From JASFQI01 sp050115555 (GTDB lineage: Bacteria; Desulfobacterota; DSM-4660; Desulfatiglandales; HGW-15): 8,303 nt of DNA. The notes under the pieces were generated by a model. It did not search any database. It was given only the letters and a program-made list of their open reading frames with translations, and was not told the DNA's origin. The stretch lies in the NCBI GenBank assembly GCA_050115555.1, contig JASFQI010000221.1, positions 1-8,303 on the forward strand, in the 5' to 3' direction. Positions 1 through 5,122 of the stretch are shown here, piece after piece (positions within the stretch are counted from its first letter, which is position 1; the number at the start of each line of letters is the position of its first letter). Both the position numbers and the translations under genes were made by a program.

Positions 1-110
1 CCATGCTTTTTCATATCCTTTCACTGATTATCCCCTTTTGCCGCCGCTCAACCCTGCATGGAAAATCCTTCAAAACCGCCCTCCCAACGGTCCCTGCAAA
101 TCAGAGGTGG

Positions 111-209
111 CCGGTCTCGCAAAAAATCGCTCCACCCCGGCGGGTAAAGCCGTAACCTTCTGAAATCTCGGCCGCAAATTTCTTGATTCCAGGCTTTTTG
201 CGACGCCAC
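111..209 (-). repeat. MITE-like palindromic repeat, copy 1 (inverted relative to copy 2)
   Basis: Read on the minus strand, this stretch aligns with the repeat at 406-514 over about 96 positions of equal length. The ends match best: GTCGCAAAAAGCC at one end and TTTTTTGCGAGACCG at the other, with weaker matches in the middle (GATTTCAG here, GATTCCAG in the other copy). The two ends are also imperfect inverted repeats of each other (GGTCTCGCAAAAA at 113-125 against TTTTTGCGACGCC at 195-207). It contains no ORF. Short length, terminal inverted repeats, absence of coding and a second copy nearby suggest a non-autonomous mobile or REP-like element. No target duplication was recognised. Confidence 0.65.
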
Positions 210-405
210 CAAGGCTTCTTCACCGAATCTCAAGGGATCGTATCGAGCCCGCTTGGCATATCCATTGCTATTCTCCCGGCTACAGCTTTTCTCGAGAAAG
301 GGATGGTGGAGTCGATCGAGAAGGAACTCATGACACAGAAGGGAGGTGAAAAACATTGTAATGGATCATGCCGACGGGAACGGGACCCACCATGCGGTGA
401 GAAAA
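210..405. other. Spacer between the two repeats, no supported gene
   Basis: About 195 bp lie between the repeat copies. Short open frames exist, for example a 26-codon frame from ATG 330 with three cysteines, and a GTG at 346 directly after GGGAG that opens a 34-codon frame running into repeat copy 2. None has family resemblance or enough length to support a call. The piece could be the remnant of a gene split by repeat insertion, but nothing recognisable remains. Confidence 0.4.
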
Positions 406-514
406 GTTGATGGAGTCGCAAAAAGCCGAGATCTGGAGATTTGCTTCTAACGATTCCAGTGACTTGAGTGTAGCCTACAGGCGGTCGAGCGGGTTTTTGC
501 GAGACCGTCAAACG
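406..514 (+). repeat. MITE-like palindromic repeat, copy 2
   Basis: This is the better preserved copy. Its terminal inverted repeats are about 20 bp: GATGGAGTCGCAAAAAGCCG at 409-428 pairs with the reverse complement of 490-509, matching at 16 of 20 positions. A TTGA/TCAA extension lies just outside with a 1-nt offset. The interior has no ORF. It is the same length as copy 1 and lies in opposite orientation, about 200 bp away. It ends only about 40 bp upstream of the gene at 555, so it may contribute a transcript boundary or promoter context for that gene. The functional part is inference; the repeat structure is read directly. Confidence 0.7.
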
Positions 515-540
515 TTGAATATCAACAAAATAATACAATA

Positions 541-547
541 AGGAGGT
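541..547 (+). promoter_or_regulatory. Strong Shine-Dalgarno for the small secreted protein
   Basis: AGGAGGT lies 7 nt before the ATG at 555 and is essentially a perfect anti-16S match. It fixes the start of this short gene and supports real, probably high, translation. A TACAAT hexamer at 534-539 looks like a -10 box but is too close to the ribosome site to serve this gene. Confidence 0.8.
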
Positions 548-554
548 TCATCGA

Positions 555-857
555 ATGATAGCCAAAAAATGGATTGCCGTTTTGATGGTCATGTTGCTTC
601 CTCTTGGCGTTGCCGGAATGAGCTTTGCCGTCGAACAAGCGAACAGGGTCGGGTGTACGGACGTACGCATGGCCGGAACATCGGATCAAGAAGTCAAGGG
701 GATCATTTCGAGCATTGAGGGAGACAAAATCACGGTCCAGGATGATTCCGGTGAATCGATCTCCGTGCTGATCCAGGATCCAAAGGTGCTGGAAAACCTC
801 AAGGTCGGGGACCCGGTTGTCGTCAAGGACGGCAAGTTGATCGAACAGAAGGGCTGA
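555..857 (+). CDS. Small secreted (periplasmic) beta-rich protein of unknown function
   Basis: This encodes a 100-residue protein. Residues 1-25 form a classic Sec signal peptide: Lys4-Lys5, a hydrophobic core at 7-21, and a Ser-Phe-Ala cleavage site before Val26. The mature part is about 75 residues and is probably periplasmic. Residues 46-98 alternate hydrophobic and polar positions in a pattern typical of small beta-barrels: VKGIISSIEGDKITVQDD, then a segment with KVGDPVVVKDGK. This resembles the OB/KOW-like domains found in DUF5666-type and similar exported proteins, which are of poorly known function. One cysteine (Cys34) lies in the linker, and there is no lipobox. The gene stands alone between a repeat upstream and a hairpin downstream. 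The coding call is firm because of the Shine-Dalgarno and signal peptide. The fold is inferred from the residue pattern, and no substrate can be assigned. Confidence 0.85.
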   Translation: MIAKKWIAVLMVMLLPLGVAGMSFAVEQANRVGCTDVRMAGTSDQEVKGIISSIEGDKITVQDDSGESISVLIQDPKVLENLKVGDPVVVKDGKLIEQKG

Positions 858-894
858 TTGGTTTCCACTCCGAAATAATGACCTTTTTCCAGCT

Positions 895-925
895 CCGCAG
901 GTGAAGGCGCCGCCTTCACCTGCGG
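895..925. terminator. Strong 15-bp inverted repeat, possible terminator or transcript-end hairpin
   Basis: CCGCAGGTGAAGGCG (895-909) is perfectly repeated in inverse at 911-925, around a single C at 910. As RNA it would form a GC-rich stem of about 13 bp with a 5-nt loop. It begins 38 nt after the stop codon of the small secreted protein, where a terminator would be expected. No T-run follows on either strand, so it is not a textbook intrinsic terminator. It may stabilise the 3' end or separate this gene from the PBP gene downstream. Confidence 0.5.
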
Positions 926-1004
926 AATGTCCTGGCAGATTGCATTGAACCCCACGAAAAAACCAGGGACATGAACGCGTACGGGGATCAAAAGGGAACG
1001 CCCG

Positions 1005-3329
1005 ATGCCGGACAGAGAAAATCGATCCATCCTGCCTATCGTGCTCAAAGGAACCTTTTCGTTTCTCCTGCTTGCCCTGTCAGCACTCGCAATGTACGGG
1101 TATTTCCTCTCGAGAGACATCGAGAACCGCTTTTCAGGAAGAAAATGGAGCATTCCTTCCAGGGTCTATTCGGATTCCACACTCCTCTACCCAGGGGAAA
1201 GAGTGAACGCTTCCCTTTTCTTTGAAAAGCTGAAACGCCTCGAATACCGCCGGGTTCATCATGGGGTCCTTCAAAAGGGCGACATGCGCGTTCAGGGCGC
1301 GTCTGTGGAGCTCTTTCTCAAGGACCTCCGGCTCCCCTCCATGAAAAGAAAAGGGTTTCCTGTCGAGATCAGAATGGAGCAGGGCGCCATCCAGTCCATC
1401 TCCCACCTCAAGACCGGCGAGCCCATCCCCTTGCTGGAGCTGGAACCGGAAGAGCTCATGCGCTTCTTTGGCCCTGAAAGGGAGCAGAGACAGCTCATTT
1501 CCATTTCCCAGGTTCCGGAGCATGTCAAACGCGCCTTCCTGGCTGCGGAAGACACCCGCTTCTACCACCATCACGGGCTCGATCCCTGGGGCATCCTGAG
1601 GGCCCTCTGCGTGAACATTCGACACGGAGCCCTCCGCCAGGGGGGATCCACGATCACGCAACAGCTGGCCAAGAACTATTTCCTGACCCCGGAGAGGACG
1701 TTTTCCAGGAAGCTCAAGGAAATGCTCATGGCCGTTCTCATCGAAATGATGTTCCAGAAAGACGAGATCCTGGAAATCTATCTGAATGAAATCTACTTCG
1801 GACAAAAGGGATCGGTTGCCGTCAACGGGCTCGGGGAGGCCTCCTTTTTTTACTTCGGAAAACCCGTCGAAGAACTCCGGCCGGATGAAGCAGCCGTCGT
1901 TGCCGGTATTATTCGCGCACCGAATATCTATTCGCCTTACGTGGACAAGGAGCGTTGCAGGGCCCGCAGGGATCAGGTCCTGAACACCCTGATGAGTCTG
2001 GACTGGCTTTCGGCCGATGAGGTCCGGAAGGCCAAGGAAAAGCCCATCGAGCCCATTGGGTTCCAGGGTTACAAGAACGGGGCCCCCTATTTTATCGATT
2101 ACCTTTCCAGGCAGATGGAGGCCCTTTACTCAGAGGAAGACCTTTCCAGTCTGGGGATCTCCATCTTTACCACCCTCGACACCCAGGTCCAGAAAGCAGC
2201 CGAGAGGGCCCTTTCGAACGGGCTGGAACGTCTCGAGAAAGCGGATCCCACGCTGCGCCGGAAGGACGCAGGGAAAAAGCTTCAGGGGGCGGTGCTGGTC
2301 ATTCAACCCAAGACCGGCTATATCCTCGCGATGGTCGGGGGCCGGGACTACAGTGCCAGCCAGTTCAATCGGGTCACCCAGGCCGAACGACAGCCCGGAA
2401 GTGCCTTCAAACCCTTTGTATTCCTCGCAGGGATGGATCATGGATTTCATCCTGCCTCCTCCCTTTCCAATGTCGCGAAAACCTACAAACTGGGCGGGAA
2501 GACATGGCGACCCAAAAACTACACATCCCTGTCTGTTGAAAACGTCAGATTGAGAACGGCCCTGGCGAGGTCCTGTAATGCAGCGACCGTGGACCTCGCC
2601 ATGAAGATCGGGGTGGAAGAGGTCATTCGAAGCGCCTCGAATTTCGAATTCTCAACCCCTTTGAAGCCCGTTCCTTCCATCGCCCTGGGCGCCATGGAGC
2701 TCATCCCGCTCGAGCTTGCCCGTGCCTATTGCACCTTTGCCGCGGATGGAATGCTGCCCAACCCCCTTTCTCTGAAAGACGTCGTAGACGAAAACGGTGA
2801 GATCCTCGAGCGCAGGCACATGACCGTCAAGAGGGTCACCTCCCCTGCCAAGGCATTTATCATGAGCTCCCTGCTTCGAAGCGTGGTGCTTGAAGGAACC
2901 GCACACGCTTTAATGCAGCTGGGACCTCCTCAACCCATTGCCGGGAAAACCGGGACCACGGATGACTCTCGGGACGCCTGGTTTATCGGCTATACGCCGG
3001 ATATTCTTGCCCTGGTCTGGATCGGATTCGACGACGGCTCTTCCATCCACGGGACAGGGGCCTCCGCCGCCCTCCCCATCTGGGCAGATCTCATGAACAA
3101 CATCCCGCAGCACCTCTCCGGGAGGTGGTTCCGCATGCCCCCCGGAGTCCTGAAAAGGGAAATCTGCGCGGAAAGCGGGCAGCTGGCTGTCCCTGCACGC
3201 TGCCCACATACGTATGAGGAATACTTTCTGGAAGGCCACGCGCCGACGGAGTTCTGCCGCAGGCACGATCCCTTGAACCCGTTGAGGAGGGTCCTGCACC
3301 GTGTGGGAGAAATTTTCAAGGTACGTTAG
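1005..3329 (+). CDS. mrcB: Bifunctional peptidoglycan synthase, PBP1B-type class A penicillin-binding protein
   Basis: This 774-residue inner-membrane enzyme polymerises lipid II (transglycosylase) and cross-links peptide stems (DD-transpeptidase) in the periplasm. A short cytoplasmic tail precedes a membrane anchor at about 12-34. Residues about 60-135 match the UB2H domain typical of PBP1B, seen as LLYPGERVN and a LEYRRV segment. The GT51 domain spans about 160-330. It has AAEDTRFYHHHG with catalytic Glu182, GGSTITQQLAKN at 213-224, RKLKE at 235-239 and an EIYLNEIYFG motif near 257-266. The transpeptidase has SxxK at Ser466-Lys469, SCN at 523-525 and KTGT at 648-651, so all catalytic motifs are intact. 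The C-terminal tail carries Cys721, Cys733 and Cys751. Length is close to E. coli PBP1B (844), mainly lacking the long cytoplasmic tail. AGGGA at 993-997 supports the ATG at 1005. The 3' end overlaps the lipoprotein gene by 29 bp. The symbol is by family resemblance. Confidence 0.95.
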   Translation: MPDRENRSILPIVLKGTFSFLLLALSALAMYGYFLSRDIENRFSGRKWSIPSRVYSDSTLLYPGERVNASLFFEKLKRLEYRRVHHGVLQKGDMRVQGASVELFLKDLRLPSMKRKGFPVEIRMEQGAIQSISHLKTGEPIPLLELEPEELMRFFGPEREQRQLISISQVPEHVKRAFLAAEDTRFYHHHGLDPWGILRALCVNIRHGALRQGGSTITQQLAKNYFLTPERTFSRKLKEMLMAVLIEMMFQKDEILEIYLNEIYFGQKGSVAVNGLGEASFFYFGKPVEELRPDEAAVVAGIIRAPNIYSPYVDKERCRARRDQVLNTLMSLDWLSADEVRKAKEKPIEPIGFQGYKNGAPYFIDYLSRQMEALYSEEDLSSLGISIFTTLDTQVQKAAERALSNGLERLEKADPTLRRKDAGKKLQGAVLVIQPKTGYILAMVGGRDYSASQFNRVTQAERQPGSAFKPFVFLAGMDHGFHPASSLSNVAKTYKLGGKTWRPKNYTSLSVENVRLRTALARSCNAATVDLAMKIGVEEVIRSASNFEFSTPLKPVPSIALGAMELIPLELARAYCTFAADGMLPNPLSLKDVVDENGEILERRHMTVKRVTSPAKAFIMSSLLRSVVLEGTAHALMQLGPPQPIAGKTGTTDDSRDAWFIGYTPDILALVWIGFDDGSSIHGTGASAALPIWADLMNNIPQHLSGRWFRMPPGVLKREICAESGQLAVPARCPHTYEEYFLEGHAPTEFCRRHDPLNPLRRVLHRVGEIFKVR
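3284..3290 (+). promoter_or_regulatory. Internal ribosome binding site for the lipoprotein gene
   Basis: GAGGAGG lies inside the 3' end of the PBP coding sequence, 10 nt before GTG 3301. It decides the start: the in-frame ATG at 3355 has no comparable site and would leave only seven residues before the lipobox cysteine, with no charged N-region. The overlap suggests coupled translation of the two genes. Confidence 0.7.
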
Positions 3330-3762
3330 CCCTGTCCTCGGGCCTCTTGTTCTCATGGGTCTTGTGCTCGCCGGCTGTGCGACGTTGCCCGCACCGGAGA
3401 GCTCCCCTTCCCGGCCGTCCCGGGAGACCGGGCAAGTCGTTCCCCCTACAGAAGAGACTGCGAAACCCATCGTCAAACCCGATCCCCACGCCCTGACATC
3501 CCTGAGGCTCACGGAGCAGGCCCGACGGTGCCTCGAGTCTCACAGGCCGGATGAGGCGATACGGGTCCTGGAGCGGGCGGTCAACCTTGACCCGAACAAC
3601 GGCCGGAACTTTTATTACCTGGCCGAGGCCTGGCTCATGAAAGACGTCATCGGACAGGCCAGGGAGTTCAACCGGCTCGCGGATATCTATCTTTCCGGGG
3701 AAGATGCCTCTTGGAAGAAAAAGGTAAAAAGGCAAAAAGAGCGAATTGCCGAGATGGAGTGA
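3301..3762 (+). CDS. TPR lipoprotein, candidate LpoP-like activator of PBP1B
   Basis: This is a 153-residue lipoprotein with a GTG start. Residues 1-26 form a lipoprotein signal: Lys4 and Arg7, a hydrophobic stretch, and LAGC with Cys26 as the lipidated residue. The +2 residue is Ala, not Asp, which in the E. coli rule favours outer-membrane sorting. A Pro/Ser/Glu-rich, probably disordered linker covers about 29-63. It is followed by helical, TPR-like sequence at about 67-132, including EAIRVLERAVNLDPNN and a YYLAEAW helix. The tail is a Lys/Arg/Glu-rich helix. The gene starts 29 bp inside the PBP gene. A tethered linker plus a TPR domain encoded beside PBP1B is the arrangement described for LpoP of Pseudomonas aeruginosa, an outer-membrane activator of PBP1B. 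Architecture and overlap are seen directly; the activator role is inference. The alternative is a generic TPR lipoprotein of unrelated role. Confidence 0.88.
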   Translation: MWEKFSRYVSPVLGPLVLMGLVLAGCATLPAPESSPSRPSRETGQVVPPTEETAKPIVKPDPHALTSLRLTEQARRCLESHRPDEAIRVLERAVNLDPNNGRNFYYLAEAWLMKDVIGQAREFNRLADIYLSGEDASWKKKVKRQKERIAEME

Positions 3763-3808
3763 GCCGCTACCGTTCCTATCCCAAAGAAGCCCAACGGAGT
3801 TTGAAATC

Positions 3809-4477
3809 ATGATGAGAATCACGAATCCATGCTTTTTTGTCGTTCTGATTGCCTCTTGGGTCCTGCCCTCCGCAAGCACGGCCCAAACGGTCTACGTCTC
3901 TAAAAATTTTGAGATCACCATGAGGACCGGACCCAGCGCAACCCACAAGATCATTGCCTTGATCCAGTGTGGGAAGTCATTGGATTTAGTAGATAAGGGA
4001 ACTGAATGGTCAATGGTGCGCACAGCGGACGGCAAGGAGGGCTGGGTGCTGAACCGATACCTGACCTCCCAAAAACCCTGTGCCATGGTGCTGGATCAGA
4101 CCAGGCAGGAGCGTGACGTCATCCGCGAAAAGCTCGAGGAGCATCAAGAGACCTTTGATGAGTTGCGCGAGCAGAAAAAGCTCACCGAATCCCAGCTTTC
4201 CGAAGTCCAACAGGAGCGTGACGAACTCAGACATGCGTATGAAATGTTGAAAAAGGAATCCTCAGAATATCTGGACCTCAGAAAACAGTATCAAGCCATG
4301 GCAGACGATTTCGAGGAAGAGAAATCTCGAAGCAACAAATTGCACGAGGAAAACAGGCAGATGAAACGCAGCCGAATCATCCAGTGGGTGATCACCGGCG
4401 GCGGGATCATGATGGTTGGCTTTTTTATCGGCCTTTACAGCTCCAAGGGACGCCGGCCTCGATCCTCCCTTTACTAG
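3809..4477 (+). CDS. Membrane-anchored SH3b-domain protein with coiled coil (TIGR04211/YgiM type)
   Basis: This encodes 222 residues from ATG 3809. GGAG at 3796-3799 is 9 nt upstream, and the next codon is also ATG. A TTG further upstream would put non-signal-like residues before the hydrophobic segment. Residues 1-25 are a Sec signal peptide with a Ser-Thr-Ala cleavage site. A bacterial SH3 domain spans about 27-88 (VYVSKNFEITMRTGPS, then WSMVRTADGKEGWV). Residues about 94-188 form a long, strongly charged coiled coil rich in Glu, Lys, Arg and Gln. Residues 190-210 are a transmembrane helix, followed by a short basic tail (Lys213, Arg215, Arg216, Arg218). The protein should therefore project an SH3b head on a stalk into the periplasm. 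SH3b domains often bind cell-wall peptides. This fits its place 46 bp after the PBP1B/lipoprotein pair, probably in the same operon, but its exact role is unknown. Confidence 0.9.
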   Translation: MMRITNPCFFVVLIASWVLPSASTAQTVYVSKNFEITMRTGPSATHKIIALIQCGKSLDLVDKGTEWSMVRTADGKEGWVLNRYLTSQKPCAMVLDQTRQERDVIREKLEEHQETFDELREQKKLTESQLSEVQQERDELRHAYEMLKKESSEYLDLRKQYQAMADDFEEEKSRSNKLHEENRQMKRSRIIQWVITGGGIMMVGFFIGLYSSKGRRPRSSLY

Positions 4478-4482
4478 GGAGG
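4464..4482. other. Small inverted repeat across the stop codon of the SH3b gene
   Basis: CCTCCCT (4464-4470) and AGGGAGG (4476-4482) form a perfect 7-bp stem with a TTACT loop, and the TAG stop lies within it. No T-run follows, so it is a weak candidate for the end of the envelope transcript. Confidence 0.3.
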
Positions 4483-4525
4483 TATGGCCTCCATCGTATC
4501 CCCAAAACGCTCCAGCCCGAAATTT

Positions 4526-4559
4526 CGGCTCCGTGCACAGATTTCTGTGCACGAAGCCG
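4526..4559. repeat. Long near-perfect hairpin with GTGCACAGA core, copy A
   Basis: Sixteen bases on each side (4526-4541 and 4544-4559) pair with one mismatch around a TT centre. The core GTGCACAGA-TT-TCTGTGCAC is perfect. As DNA it is a good dimer-binding palindrome; as RNA it is a long stem. A variant of the core recurs inverted at 4777-4796. Its first five bases are shared with the CGAAATTTCG palindrome just upstream, so the two folds exclude each other. Function is unknown. Confidence 0.6.
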
Positions 4560-4776
4560 GGTCCTCCATGGCGCACAGCCCTTGGAAGCCGAAGACCCAG
4601 GCCTGTCGGCCTGATGCCTACCTTTGCTCATGCTTTCAATGTCTCCCGATCCCCCTTTTTTCTCTTCATTTTTCCATTCTCCGCACCAAAAAGCACATGA
4701 AAACCCTACTTTTCAATTTTCTATCTGGCTGAAATTTTAGGTTTTTTCCTAATCTTGCACAATTCAATATGCACGA

Positions 4777-4796
4777 ATGCACACAAATCTGTGCAC
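4777..4796. repeat. GTGCAC palindrome, copy B (inverted relative to copy A)
   Basis: The reverse complement of these 20 bases is GTGCACAGATTTGTGTGCAT. It differs from the core of copy A (4533-4552) at two positions. The internal symmetry is weaker here (TGCACA and TGTGCA around six bases), so the similarity to copy A is more than shared palindromy. An extra GCACGAATGCAC lies directly upstream. The two sites are about 245 bp apart. Confidence 0.55.
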
Positions 4797-5103
4797 GCGG
4801 CATGATTTGGCTGGGTAACGTCCCTCATGAATCCTTATCCATGCCCTCCTCCATCCTCTCGCCCAGACGAAAATCTCAAGCCAATTCAATCGTCTTATCA
4901 AATAGTTCTAGAACCCTCTCCCTTAGCCCATCCTTCTCTTCCCACATTCTTTCTCTCTCATCCCATTGAACGGCACGAATCTTGTTCTATTAGGACGAAA
5001 AATCCACGATTCAAGCAGCGAATCGGATGAATTGTGGACAGAAGTAAGTTAAACACGTTAGTAGTTTTGTAAATGAAGGTCTTCTTCCCATCCTGATCGT
5101 TTT

Positions 5104-5109
5104 AAGGAG
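5104..5109 (+). promoter_or_regulatory. Shine-Dalgarno of the rhs gene, sets start at 5123
   Basis: AAGGAG ends 13 nt before ATG 5123 and only 1 nt before an in-frame TTG at 5111. The TTG is too close to be used, and it would add four residues in front of a normal signal peptide. ATG 5123 is preferred although the spacing is longer than ideal. Confidence 0.55.
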
Positions 5110-5122
5110 CTTGGAATTTCCC

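Larger units (their letters stand above)
4478..5122. other. 645-bp noncoding region, pyrimidine-rich, with several palindromes
   Basis: No frame here shows a credible start, ribosome site and protein-like composition. The only start with a purine-rich run in front, ATG 4484, sits 1 nt from that run, and its 82-codon product looks random. The + strand is C/T-rich, especially 4650-4680 and 4840-4970, which gives strand asymmetry and a lower GC than the flanking genes. It holds the paired GTGCAC palindromes listed separately, CGAAATTTCG (4518-4527), CAGGCC-TGTC-GGCCTG (4598-4613), GTTCTAGAAC (4905-4914), and a CGATTC/GAATCG hairpin (5007-5025) before the rhs gene. It must contain the promoter of the rhs gene, but I could not pick one with confidence. 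Confidence 0.6.

Noticed and set aside
183..410. 75-codon frame between the upstream repeats
   Set aside because: It begins inside repeat copy 1, ends inside copy 2, and has no ribosome site or family resemblance.
111..514. The facing repeats as a CRISPR array
   Set aside because: There are only two copies, about 100 bp long, in opposite orientation and without regular spacers.
1134..1805. 223-codon minus-strand frame inside the PBP gene
   Set aside because: It lies wholly antisense to clear GT51 coding sequence and has no recognisable domain.
3746..3808. Extended TTG start for the SH3b protein
   Set aside because: It would place 21 polar residues before the signal peptide and overlap the lipoprotein stop, while ATG 3809 has a well-spaced GGAG.
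4484..4732. 82-codon frame after AGGGAGGT at the start of the intergenic region
   Set aside because: The ribosome-like run is only 1 nt from the ATG, it belongs to a palindrome, and the translated product has no protein-like organisation.
5035..5073. Possible sigma-70 promoter for rhs (TGGACA at 5035-5040, TGTAAA at 5068-5073)
   Set aside because: The hexamers are individually fair, but the 27-bp spacing is far from 17 bp, and no matching -10 was found at the right distance.
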